Positions 1-6,967 of a stretch of DNA of 9,146 nucleotides are shown here, piece by piece. Numbering within the stretch: the first letter of the stretch is position 1; each line of letters opens with the position of its first letter. The position numbers were made by a program, and so were the translations under genes. Where the stretch lies: NCBI GenBank assembly GCA_964365025.1, contig CAYIOJ010000035.1, forward strand, positions 1-9,146, read 5' to 3'. The notes under the pieces were generated by a model that was given only the letters and a program-made list of their open reading frames with translations, did not search any database and was not told the DNA's origin. Origin of the DNA: UBA10003 sp964365025 (lineage in GTDB: Bacteria; Patescibacteriota; Patescibacteriia; Magasanikbacterales; UBA10003).

Positions 1-1235
1 TAGGCAATCACATCATCGCGGCGATTATCGGCAAAATCCATATCAATATCAGGCGGCGAAGGCCGATGCGGATTTAAAAACCTTTCAAATGGCAATAAAA
101 AATACAAAGGATTTACATCAATTATTCCTAAAAGATAAGAAACCAAGGAACCGGCCGCGCTGCCGCGGGTGGTAATTACAATGTCGTGTTCCCGCGACCA
201 TTTTACATAATCGGCCACAGCTAAAAAATATGGAGCATAACCTTTTTTGGTAATAACACCAAGTTCATAATTCATTCTCTCTTCAATGGCCGGGGTTATT
301 TCTTTAATCAATACTTTCAAACCGGCGCGTGTGTTTTCTTCCAAAATTTGATTGGCGGTTTTTCCTTCGGGAATTTCCACCGGAGGAAAATGCCACTTGC
401 CAAGTTTCAATTCCAAATTGCATCGTTCGGCGATTCTAACGGTATTGGCCAAAGCCGAAGCCACATGGCGAAAACGGGAACCAATATCTTCTTGAGAATT
501 TAAAGAACGATTGACTGACACCAAACTGGGTCGACCGGGTTCATTGATTGTTCGGCCTGATTTAATGCAGGTTAAAATATCTTGCGCCTCGCGATCAGCA
601 AAAGAAAGATAATGCACATCGCGCGTGGCGACCATTGGCAGGCCGGTTTCCTCGGCCATTTTTATCAAGCCGTTATTCACTTCAATCTGGCCGGGTAAAT
701 CCGGGTGGTCTTGCAGTTCCAAATAAAAATGATCGGGACCGAAAATTTGAGCGTAATCCAAAGCTGTTTCTTTGGCTTTGGTGTAATTTTCTTGTTTATA
801 AATCAACTGGGCAATCTCGCCTTCCAAGCATCCTGACAGAGCAATCAATCCTTCGCGATATGTTTTAAGCCATTCTTTGGTCAGACGCGGCACCAGCTCG
901 CCCGCGCTATTTGACCCAAAATTTTCCAAATGCCCGATAGAGGAAAGTTTTAACAAATTTTTATAACCAATTTCATTTTCCGCAAGCAAAATCAAGTGAT
1001 GGGTATTTTCTCCAACTGAAATATACGCCTCCATTCCAATGATTGGTTTGATGCCGGCGCGGCGGGCAGTTTTATAAAATTCAATGGCGCCGTAAAGCGA
1101 ACCATAATCAGTCAGCGCCAGCGCTTTCATACCCATTTTTTTGGCAGCCCGAACCAACTCGTCAATTTTTGGCAAGCCCTCTAGAAGCGAAAAATGAGAA
1201 TGAACATGAAGGTGAACGAAAGACATATCATTCAT
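1..1235 (-). CDS. dnaE: DNA polymerase III alpha subunit, 5' part (cut by window edge)
   Basis: This is the catalytic subunit of the replicative DNA polymerase. I translated the minus strand from ATG at 1235 to the window edge without meeting a stop, giving 411 codons of what is normally a protein of more than 1000 residues. The N-terminal PHP domain shows FVHLHVHS at residues 6-13, LTDYGSLYG at 41-49, KPIIGMEAY at 63-71, HHLILLAEN at 79-87 and RDVHYL at 205-210. The polymerase palm begins with TRGSAAGSL at 356-364 and reaches PDIDMDF at 395-401, where D396 and D398 match the first catalytic aspartates of E. coli DnaE (D401/D403). The third aspartate lies outside the window. ATG at 1226 (residue 4, MSFVHLHVHS) fits the usual family start slightly better, and neither start has a clear ribosome binding site. 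The gene follows an intrinsic terminator, so it is probably transcribed separately. Tyr44 replaces the His usual in active PHP domains. Confidence 0.96.
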   Translation of the reverse strand, partial: MNDMSFVHLHVHSHFSLLEGLPKIDELVRAAKKMGMKALALTDYGSLYGAIEFYKTARRAGIKPIIGMEAYISVGENTHHLILLAENEIGYKNLLKLSSIGHLENFGSNSAGELVPRLTKEWLKTYREGLIALSGCLEGEIAQLIYKQENYTKAKETALDYAQIFGPDHFYLELQDHPDLPGQIEVNNGLIKMAEETGLPMVATRDVHYLSFADREAQDILTCIKSGRTINEPGRPSLVSVNRSLNSQEDIGSRFRHVASALANTVRIAERCNLELKLGKWHFPPVEIPEGKTANQILEENTRAGLKVLIKEITPAIEERMNYELGVITKKGYAPYFLAVADYVKWSREHDIVITTRGSAAGSLVSYLLGIIDVNPLYFLLPFERFLNPHRPSPPDIDMDFADNRRDDVIA

Positions 1236-1265
1236 ATTAAATCAATGGGCGCAAAAAGGCAATAA

Positions 1266-1290
1266 CAAAAAACGCCCCGATGAAGGGGCG
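1266..1290 (-). terminator. Intrinsic terminator between the small membrane protein gene and dnaE
   Basis: Read on the minus strand, CGCCCC, a six-base loop TTCATC and GGGGCG form a perfect 6-bp GC-rich stem, followed directly by six T residues. It lies 39 bases downstream of the stop of the 101-residue gene and 31 bases upstream of the dnaE start, so it should end the preceding transcript and separate dnaE from it. Confidence 0.85.
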
Positions 1291-1332
1291 AGAGAGACCC
1301 CCGCTTTCGCGGGGATGACGGCTTTGCCGTCA
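1291..1332. repeat. Two tandem palindromic hairpin elements downstream of the small membrane protein gene
   Basis: Two perfect palindromes lie side by side. CCCCGC-TTTC-GCGGGG spans 1299-1314 (6-bp stem) and TGACGGC-TTT-GCCGTCA spans 1316-1332 (7-bp stem). The second contains the TGA stop codon of the 101-residue gene on the minus strand. The first resembles a widespread family of intergenic palindromes with the core CCCGCGAAAGCGGG. With the terminator at 1273-1290 they make three consecutive hairpins in the 3' end of the transcript, which may protect it from 3' exonucleases. The family assignment is from memory; the stems themselves are seen directly. Confidence 0.7.
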
Positions 1333-1635
1333 CTTTTTCTTCTTTTTTTCAATCGTGTCCGCCGCGCCCTTGCCTCGGCTGATAAAATACTGTATTAGGC
1401 GCATCACTCCCTCGGACACAAAACCCAAGGTGGAGGTGGCATGCTCCATTTTATCGCGGATGGAGCGGATGGCATCTTCAATGCCGCGAAATCTTTCACG
1501 CAATTCTTCCACCATATCATTGGCATTGCGCAAAATGGAAACTAAATAATATATCAACCAGCAGAGAAAAACCGTCACCCACAACACGCTGAATGATAAA
1601 ACAATGTATAAAAGATCTTTGCTATTTTCCAGCAT
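1330..1635 (-). CDS. Small single-pass membrane protein with helical cytoplasmic tail, function unknown
   Basis: The product has 101 residues. Residues 8-34 are strongly hydrophobic (LLYIVLSFSVLWVTVFLCWL and on) and form one membrane segment near the N terminus. Residues 38-68 are charged and helical with heptad-like spacing (VEELRERFRGIEDAIRSIRD), suggesting a coiled coil. The protein ends in five lysines. Its layout recalls DUF948-type proteins, in which a membrane anchor precedes a coiled coil, but I cannot assign a family. The start is well supported: GGAGGA lies 5 bases before the ATG, the only strong Shine-Dalgarno sequence in the window, and an extended -10 promoter lies just upstream. 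It is therefore probably expressed on its own as well as by read-through from pheT, whose stop is 69 bases upstream with no visible terminator between. A role in envelope structure is possible but is only inference. Confidence 0.85.
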   Translation of the reverse strand: MLENSKDLLYIVLSFSVLWVTVFLCWLIYYLVSILRNANDMVEELRERFRGIEDAIRSIRDKMEHATSTLGFVSEGVMRLIQYFISRGKGAADTIEKKKKK

Positions 1636-1640
1636 AAATT

Positions 1641-1646
1641 TCCTCC
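1641..1646 (-). promoter_or_regulatory. Strong Shine-Dalgarno site of the small membrane protein gene
   Basis: GGAGGA on the minus strand lies 5 bases before the ATG at 1635-1633. It fixes that start and stands out because the other genes in the window have weak sites or none. Confidence 0.85.
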
Positions 1647-1665
1647 ATTAAATTTTAATGCCTAC

Positions 1666-1694
1666 ATTATACCACACTTTCAATTTTACCAAAA
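1666..1694 (-). promoter_or_regulatory. Extended -10 promoter for the small membrane protein gene
   Basis: The minus strand has a perfect TATAAT at 1671-1666 preceded by TGG at 1674-1672, which is an extended -10 (TGn) element. The -35 region at 17-bp spacing is TTTTGG (1694-1689), a poor match, as is common when the -10 is extended. Transcription would start near 1659, leaving a leader of about 24 bases that holds the GGAGGA site. Confidence 0.7.
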
Positions 1695-1702
1695 GTGGAT
1701 AA
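1694..1702 (-). promoter_or_regulatory. DnaA-box-like 9-mer upstream of the 101-residue gene promoter
   Basis: The minus strand reads TTATCCACT, matching the DnaA box consensus TTATCCACA at eight of nine positions. It directly abuts the -35 region of the extended -10 promoter. A single near-match could be chance. Confidence 0.3.
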
Positions 1703-1704
1703 TT

Positions 1705-4167
1705 TTATTCACGAATTTCCGCCTCAAACTTGCTTTTCAGAGCCATTTTAACTTTTTCCATGGCCTTGTCCGCCTCATTGGAGGTCAACGTGCGGTCAAG
1801 ACGGCCAAAAGTCAGATGATAGGCCATACTTTTTTTGCCAGCGCCCAATTTATCACCGGCGTAGACATCAAACAATTCCACTTTTTTCAATAATGGGTCG
1901 GCATGCGACAGGATTTTAACTATTTCCGCGTGGACAATTTCTTTTTTGACTAAAAAAGCGACATCACGCGTCATTTCCGGATAAATCGAAACTTTTTTAT
2001 AAATTCCTTTTCTTTCTTTCATTAATTCAGCTAACTGCGTTAAATTGATTTTTAAAATACCAACTCGCGATTCAATTCCCAAAGCATTAGCGGTCAACGG
2101 GTTTAATTCATAAATAACTCCGACTTCTTTGCCCTGGTGCGAAAATAGGGCCAGCCGCGTCGGATGCTCCCAGGCCAATATTTTATCCAAAGGCGCAATT
2201 TGCCACTCTAAATTTAATGATTTAAAAACTGTCTCTACGACGCGACGCGCTTCCCAAAATGGCGTGTTGTCTTTTTTATTCGCATAAACGGCCTCGAGCC
2301 AGGTATCTTGCCGCGGCAAAAGCTCGTCACTATTTGTCTCGGCGCGGACACCGGTCTCACCGGACGAAAAAACCTTGCCGATTTCAAAAATTTTCAATTC
2401 ATCATAATCGGCCAAATTATTTTTTACATTTTCCAACAAATTTGGCAAAAGATGGCGGCGCAAAAACGGTTTTTCTTTAGATAAAGGATTGTCCAGCTCA
2501 ATGTATTTTGATAAATCATCATTCAAATTTTTCACCTGCTCGGCGCTAACAAAAGAATAATTATAAACCTCGGCATAGCCCAAGTCCCTGACCAGCGCCT
2601 CGGACGCGCGGCGTTCCAAATCGCGCAATTTATTATTTTCCGGCGGAGCAATGGGAAAAATCGGCAACTGGCTAGGAATATTGGCAAAACCATAAATCCG
2701 CGCGATTTCTTCCACCAAATCTTCAACCATAGTAACGTCCTTGCCAGATCGCCAACTGGGCACAGTAACGCGCAAAATATCTTTTTTGACTTTCACGTCA
2801 AAGCCCAAATTAGTCAAAATTTCCGCTACTTCTTTTTGTTTAATTTCCACACCCAATTTTTTCTGCAAAAATTCCATTGATAATTCTATTGTGCCGCTAT
2901 TCAAATGCCAATGCGCCCCATCCGCCATATTACTCGCCACCTTCGCGCCCGGACAAATTTCCAAAGTCATCTCCATTGCTTTGCGCAAAGCCAATTCGCA
3001 TAATGTCGGATCAAGCCCTTTTTCAAATCGCGCCGATGAATCAGTGCGCAAACCCAATTTTATTGAAGTTCGACGAATTGAGGCCGCATTAAAATTAGCG
3101 GACTCAAAAATAATTGTTTTAGTTTGCCCGTTCACGCCACTCGCCTCCCCACCCATTACCCCTGCCAAAGCAATAGGCTGTTTGGTATCGGCAATCACGA
3201 GCATTGACAGATCCAATTTGTGTTTTTGGCCGTCAAGGGCGACAAATTCTTCGTTGTTTTTTGCCAGACGGACGATAATTTGTCTGGAGTGCAATTGCGC
3301 GGCGTCAAAAGCGTGCATGGGCTGGCCCAAATCCAGCATCACATAATTAGTAATGTCAACGATATTATTGATGGAACGCAATCCCATGGCCAACAGCCGC
3401 TGTTTTAACCAAGCCGGCGATTCTCCCACTGTCACGCCATCCACTGCTACGGCCATATACCGCGGACACAATTTCGGCTCGGCCACTTTAACTTGTAAAT
3501 CAAAATCATTGCCATGCCTGCCGGCAGGCAGGCCTTTTTTAAATTTGCCAACCAAGTAATCTTTTAATTTTGTTTTAAATAATGCTCCGACCTCGCGAGC
3601 AATGCCATAATGCCCCCACAAATCGGGCCGATGCGAAAGCGATTTATTGTCAATTTCTAAAATCGCATCGTCTAGTCCCATGGCCTCGGCCAAAGGAGTC
3701 CCAACTTTCAGCCGCCGGTCGCTTAAATCCAAAATCTCCTTTTCCTCTTTAAGTGGAAACATCCCACCCAAGCCAATTTCCGTGGACGCGCAAATCATTC
3801 CCGGCGATTCCACACCGCGAATGGCCGCTGGTTTTAATTCCACGAGTTCTCCCTCGCCGTGCCAGCGCACTTTGGCGCCGAGTTTGGCCAGAGCCACGAG
3901 CATTCCCTCGCGCACATTAGACCCGCCGCAAACTATTTTCAGTCTTTCTCTGCCAACATCCACCTCGCACACTTTTAGTTTATCCGCATTAGGATGTTTT
4001 TCCACTTTTAAAACCTTGCCCACCACCACGCCTTCCAAATTCGCGCCCAGCCGCTCCACTTTTTCCACCTCTACCGTGCTTAATTTCAATTTTTCCGCCA
4101 CTTGTTTCGGCGTCACCGAATTTGGCAATTGCAGATATTGTTTCAACCAATTGAAAGAAATAAGCAT
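1705..4167 (-). CDS. pheT: Phenylalanine--tRNA ligase beta subunit
   Basis: This is the large subunit of the alpha2-beta2 enzyme that charges tRNA-Phe in the cytoplasm; it binds tRNA and edits mischarged Tyr-tRNA. At 820 residues it has the usual bacterial length. Domains in order: an N-terminal tRNA-binding OB fold at about 40-150 (GVVVGKVLKVEKHPNADKL, then KIVCGGSNV), the B3/B4 editing region at about 205-400 (RSINNIVDITNYVMLDLGQP, then the FESANFNAASIRRTS segment), the B5 domain at about 425-495, the catalytic-like core at about 510-710, and the C-terminal anticodon-binding FDX-ACB domain at about 725-818 (YPEMTRDVAFLV). The start lies one base after the pheS stop (TGA-T-ATG), implying translational coupling and equal subunit supply. 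Residues 212-219 (GLPAGRHG) are encoded by a 16-nt perfect palindrome and look like a repeat-derived insertion in a loop before the B3/B4 region. Confidence 0.97.
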   Translation of the reverse strand: MLISFNWLKQYLQLPNSVTPKQVAEKLKLSTVEVEKVERLGANLEGVVVGKVLKVEKHPNADKLKVCEVDVGRERLKIVCGGSNVREGMLVALAKLGAKVRWHGEGELVELKPAAIRGVESPGMICASTEIGLGGMFPLKEEKEILDLSDRRLKVGTPLAEAMGLDDAILEIDNKSLSHRPDLWGHYGIAREVGALFKTKLKDYLVGKFKKGLPAGRHGNDFDLQVKVAEPKLCPRYMAVAVDGVTVGESPAWLKQRLLAMGLRSINNIVDITNYVMLDLGQPMHAFDAAQLHSRQIIVRLAKNNEEFVALDGQKHKLDLSMLVIADTKQPIALAGVMGGEASGVNGQTKTIIFESANFNAASIRRTSIKLGLRTDSSARFEKGLDPTLCELALRKAMEMTLEICPGAKVASNMADGAHWHLNSGTIELSMEFLQKKLGVEIKQKEVAEILTNLGFDVKVKKDILRVTVPSWRSGKDVTMVEDLVEEIARIYGFANIPSQLPIFPIAPPENNKLRDLERRASEALVRDLGYAEVYNYSFVSAEQVKNLNDDLSKYIELDNPLSKEKPFLRRHLLPNLLENVKNNLADYDELKIFEIGKVFSSGETGVRAETNSDELLPRQDTWLEAVYANKKDNTPFWEARRVVETVFKSLNLEWQIAPLDKILAWEHPTRLALFSHQGKEVGVIYELNPLTANALGIESRVGILKINLTQLAELMKERKGIYKKVSIYPEMTRDVAFLVKKEIVHAEIVKILSHADPLLKKVELFDVYAGDKLGAGKKSMAYHLTFGRLDRTLTSNEADKAMEKVKMALKSKFEAEIRE
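3511..3534. repeat. Palindromic repeat element inside pheT (encodes GLPAGRHG)
   Basis: TGCCTGCCGGCAGGCA at 3515-3530 is a perfect 16-base palindrome inside pheT, extended on both sides by further GCC/GGC. It is read in frame as about eight residues in the segment VGKFKKGLPAGRHGNDFDLQ, just after the N-terminal modules. The CTGCCTGCCGG core is shared with the element in pheS at 4654-4672, so both probably belong to one repeat family. Confidence 0.65.
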
Positions 4168-4168
4168 A

Positions 4169-5242
4169 TCAAAACTGTTCCAAAAATTTCATCTCTCCGC
4201 TTTTTAAAACACGGATTTCGTCAATGCCATATTTGAGCATCACCAAACGATCTAGGCCAAGACCAAAGGCAAAACCCTGAAATTTTTTCGCGTCAATGCC
4301 GCCTTCTTTCAGCACATTGGGGTGAATCAGACCGGCGCCAAAAATTTCCAGCCAACCGCTTTGTTTGCACACGCGGCAACCTTTACCCTGGCACAAAACA
4401 CAGGTGATTTCGCCATTGACCCCGGGCTCCACGAACGGATAATACTTAGGCCGCAAACGCAATTTGGTTTCCGCGCCGTACAAATGCTTCACCACTTTTT
4501 CCAACACCGCTTTCATGTGGCTGAAATTAATTCCTTGATCAATCACCACGCCCTCAATCTGATAAAGCGTGTGCTCGTGTCGCGCGTCCGTGGCTTCATT
4601 GCGAAAACACCGGCCCGGCACAATCGCCCGCAAAGGCGCGCCTTGCCTACCGTCTGCCTGCCGGTCAGGCAGGGCAGGCAGGCCATATTTTTGCATCGCC
4701 CGCACTTGCACCGAGGTAGTTTGCGTGCGCAGGAGCCAATTGGGATGTTTTTTAATATAAAAAGTGTCCTGCATGTCGCGCGCCGGATGATTGGCCGGAA
4801 TGTTCACGGCGGTGAAATTATAATAATCGCTCTCCAATTCCGGACCGTCCAAAACCATAAAACCCATTGACGCAAATAAATCTTCCAGCTGGTTGCGCAC
4901 CAAAGTTATGGGATGTAAATGTCCGCGCGGCTTCAGTGGCAGGGCCGGTTGGGTAATATCTATTCTTTCTTCAGCCAATGATTTTAACCACTCGGCTTGT
5001 TGCAATTCCGCGCGCTTGGCAGCGAAGGCCTCTGCCACCGCCCGCTTTGTTTCATTAGCCGCCTGTCCGGCAACTTTCTTGTCTTCCGGCGACAAATTTT
5101 TAATGTCTTTGAGTAAATTAGTCAACTCGCCGTTTTTGCGGCCCAATAATTTGTTTTCTAAAGTATCCAAATCAACCAAACTTGTTACAGCCTGAATTTC
5201 CGACAAAGCTGAATTTTTTATTTTTCCAAACTGCTCCGGCAT
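4169..5242 (-). CDS. pheS: Phenylalanine--tRNA ligase alpha subunit
   Basis: This is the catalytic class II subunit, which forms phenylalanyl-adenylate and transfers Phe to tRNA-Phe. Of its 357 residues, the N-terminal coiled coil covers about 1-90. The catalytic domain begins near HLHPITLVRNQLEDLF at 108-123. Motif 2 is PGRCFRNEATDARHEHTLYQ at 209-228 and motif 3 is GFAFGLGLDRLVML at 323-336. A four-cysteine cluster, CVLC...GCRVC at 281-292 (spacing C-x2-C-x4-C-x2-C), is present, as in many bacterial PheS proteins. Residues 187-202 (GLPALPDRQADGRQGA) sit between VQVRAMQKY and PLRAIVPG, where relatives usually have only a few residues; the DNA is repetitive and palindromic, so this is probably a repeat insertion. 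The start lies one base after the upstream stop (TAA-T-ATG), and the stop is one base before pheT, so the three genes should be co-translated. There is no clear Shine-Dalgarno site. Confidence 0.97.
   Translation of the reverse strand: MPEQFGKIKNSALSEIQAVTSLVDLDTLENKLLGRKNGELTNLLKDIKNLSPEDKKVAGQAANETKRAVAEAFAAKRAELQQAEWLKSLAEERIDITQPALPLKPRGHLHPITLVRNQLEDLFASMGFMVLDGPELESDYYNFTAVNIPANHPARDMQDTFYIKKHPNWLLRTQTTSVQVRAMQKYGLPALPDRQADGRQGAPLRAIVPGRCFRNEATDARHEHTLYQIEGVVIDQGINFSHMKAVLEKVVKHLYGAETKLRLRPKYYPFVEPGVNGEITCVLCQGKGCRVCKQSGWLEIFGAGLIHPNVLKEGGIDAKKFQGFAFGLGLDRLVMLKYGIDEIRVLKSGEMKFLEQF
4637..4684. repeat. Palindromic repeat element inserted in frame in pheS
   Basis: This stretch contains CTGCCTG-CCGGT-CAGGCAG (4654-4672, perfect 7-bp stem), flanked by more CCTGCC/GGCAGG copies on both sides. 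It is a multiple of three in length and adds about 16 residues (187-202) to PheS between the class II LLRTQT strand and motif 2. It shares its core with the palindrome inside pheT. The limits are estimated from where family similarity resumes and could be off by a few codons. Confidence 0.75.
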
Positions 5243-5243
5243 A

Positions 5244-5783
5244 TTATTTCTTTTTTATTCTGCCAAGATGTTGCTCAATTTTAGATGCTAACTCCTTGAT
5301 AGACCCCTCAAAAACCTTGCCCTCTTCGGCCTGTCCATTAGTATCAAAAAACATTAAAGCATAGTTGCCATTGCCGCCGCTTTTCATAAGACGCCAACTG
5401 CCTTCATAGCCAAATTTTGCTAAAGTGGCGGAAATTTGCTGAACCGGCGTGCCCAAATCAACCTCTCTTTTAAATCTTTCACCATCTCTTCTTCTTTTTT
5501 TCTCTTGCCCTCTTAGCGCGCCCGCTGCTTTAGCCCGTCGCGCTTCTTCCTTTTGACCATTTTCGGTTAAATTCCCCTCCGAATCCAACCATTCTTTTCT
5601 TAACGCCTCCAATAAATCAACATTATGCTCGTCAACTGCGCCAACCAAAGGCAAGCGCTGACCCCGTGTCTTTCCTGAAATTTTAAAAGTTCTGCCGTCT
5701 TCATCTACTAAAACAAGGTCGGAAACTGTTGTTTCAGCGGCGTGAATTGCCTCCTCTGGAGTAAAGATATCGGATTTTTCCAT
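5244..5783 (-). CDS. Conserved-looking protein of unknown function, 179 residues
   Basis: I do not recognise a family. The N-terminal part (about 1-55) reads like a small beta-rich unit (VSDLVLVDEDGRTFKISGKT). The middle (about 78-112) is highly charged and probably helical or disordered (QKEEARRAKAAGALRGQEKK). The C-terminal part (about 113-179) is again globular-looking (FGYEGSWRLMKSGGNGNYAL) and ends in a lysine-rich tail. No signal peptide or membrane segment is visible, so it is probably cytoplasmic. It begins 5 bases after the rseP stop, with a weak GGCGG site, and ends one base before pheS. This places it firmly within the operon, but the position gives no specific function. The intact frame, tight junctions and lack of overlap with a better candidate support it as a real gene. 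Confidence 0.8.
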   Translation of the reverse strand: MEKSDIFTPEEAIHAAETTVSDLVLVDEDGRTFKISGKTRGQRLPLVGAVDEHNVDLLEALRKEWLDSEGNLTENGQKEEARRAKAAGALRGQEKKRRRDGERFKREVDLGTPVQQISATLAKFGYEGSWRLMKSGGNGNYALMFFDTNGQAEEGKVFEGSIKELASKIEQHLGRIKKK

Positions 5784-5788
5784 AAAAT

Positions 5789-6964
5789 TTATCCGCCGAT
5801 TATTTTCTGACCGATTCTTATAAAACTACTGCTGAATCTTATCACATCTTTATACGTCACAAAAATTATAAGAATCATTAACAAAGCAAATCCGGCAGTG
5901 TGCGCCCACTCTTCAAATTTTCTGTGCAACGGCTTACCGCGCAATTTTTCAATAATTAAAAATAGCACGCGGCCGCCATCCAAAGCTGGAAACGGCAGAA
6001 TATTTAAAATCGCCAAATTAATGGAAAGCATGGCGGCAAATTGCATTAAATGACTAAATCCAAGCCGAGCCACGCGGCCGGTTAAAACCGCGATACCAAC
6101 CGGCCCGGACAAACTCTCGGCCACGCTACCTTGCCCCTGAAACAAACCGGCCAACAAAAACCACAAAGTTCGCGCCACTTCCCAGGCAAAAATTCCGGCC
6201 GCGAAAAATCCATAAATAAAAGCCAAATACCAAGGATAAGACACAATGCCAGATTCCAAAAGCGCAATGCCAATACCGCCGCGTTTGGTAGTTTTCAATT
6301 GATAAGGAATAATTTCTTTAATAATTATTTCCCCGCCGCGTTGAAAAATAAATTTCACCGATTGGCCATTTTTTCCACTGACATAATTCTGCAAGTCGTT
6401 CACTTTTTGAATATCGAGATCATCGGCTTTCAGAATTTCGTCGCCCGCCGCTATCCCGGCCTTTTCCGCCGGCGAACCGGACAAAACCGACATTACTTCA
6501 ATTTTCGCGTCTTTAATAATCGCGCCGCGATACACCTCATCCAATGATTGTGGAATGCCAATAATAAAACCAATACCGAGCAAAACCGCGGCTAAAATAA
6601 AATTCATGGACACGCCGGCCACCAACACCACGGCGCGTTGCCAAATCTTCTTGGCGCCAAAACTGTCCGGCTCGTCAGCCATATCACCATTTTCACCTTT
6701 AATCTTTACAAATCCTCCCAAAGGAATCAAATTTAAAGAATACACTGTGCCTGATTGCTTTTCCGCGTCAGTGAGTTCGCGGCCGCCCCAAATCCAGCTC
6801 CAACCGCTACGCGAAACATGCGCGCCAAAAATCCTAGGCGGCAATCCAAAACCAAACTCGTCTACTTGGATGCCGTTTTTCCGCGCGGCCACAAAATGAC
6901 CGGCTTCGTGAGCCAAAACCAACAGAGCCAAAATAGCGACAAAAACAATTAAAGTAACAAGCAT
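5789..6964 (-). CDS. rseP: RseP-type site-2 intramembrane metalloprotease
   Basis: This zinc-dependent protease cleaves transmembrane segments within the membrane, typically of anti-sigma factors or leftover signal peptides. Its 391 residues contain the zinc-binding HEAGH at 19-23 inside the first membrane helix and the second active-site motif NILPFPALDGG at 321-331, with D329 as the third ligand. A second membrane segment with AGVSMN covers about 108-137, and further segments lie at about 243-275 and 355-372. One PDZ domain lies at about 155-215 (SGSPAEKAGIAAGDEIL), as in most Gram-positive and CPR homologues; the E. coli enzyme has two. The conserved LSGPVGIA is at 285-292. Length and motifs are complete. 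It starts 3 bases after the upstream stop and is followed 5 bases later by the next gene. No anti-sigma factor or sigma factor is visible nearby, so its substrate cannot be inferred. Confidence 0.95.
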   Translation of the reverse strand: MLVTLIVFVAILALLVLAHEAGHFVAARKNGIQVDEFGFGLPPRIFGAHVSRSGWSWIWGGRELTDAEKQSGTVYSLNLIPLGGFVKIKGENGDMADEPDSFGAKKIWQRAVVLVAGVSMNFILAAVLLGIGFIIGIPQSLDEVYRGAIIKDAKIEVMSVLSGSPAEKAGIAAGDEILKADDLDIQKVNDLQNYVSGKNGQSVKFIFQRGGEIIIKEIIPYQLKTTKRGGIGIALLESGIVSYPWYLAFIYGFFAAGIFAWEVARTLWFLLAGLFQGQGSVAESLSGPVGIAVLTGRVARLGFSHLMQFAAMLSINLAILNILPFPALDGGRVLFLIIEKLRGKPLHRKFEEWAHTAGFALLMILIIFVTYKDVIRFSSSFIRIGQKIIGG

Positions 6965-6967
6965 AGT

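Noticed and set aside
635..868. 77-codon plus-strand frame
   Set aside because: It is antisense to the PHP domain of dnaE, which reads without interruption from 1235 to the window edge.
1236..1265. Promoter for dnaE with TTTAAT as -10
   Set aside because: The candidate -10 touches the start codon and the -35 options have poor spacing, so no confident promoter can be placed.
2321..2375. Possible further repeat insertion in pheT (SSGETGVRAETNSDELL)
   Set aside because: The DNA has only a short ACCGG direct repeat and no clear palindrome, and this loop varies in length in the family.
2741..3346. 201-codon open frame on the plus strand
   Set aside because: It lies wholly antisense to pheT, whose domains are unambiguous there, and its translation shows no recognisable family.
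3647..4207. 186-codon plus-strand frame rich in serine, threonine and proline
   Set aside because: Its composition is the antisense image of the pheT N-terminal coding sequence; no promoter or ribosome site is visible.
4641..4684. CRISPR-like short repeats in pheS
   Set aside because: The GCAGG/CCTGC units are irregular, have no spacers and are in frame in a housekeeping gene; a palindromic element explains them.
4322..4870. 182-codon plus-strand frame
   Set aside because: It is antisense to the catalytic domain of pheS and has no independent support.
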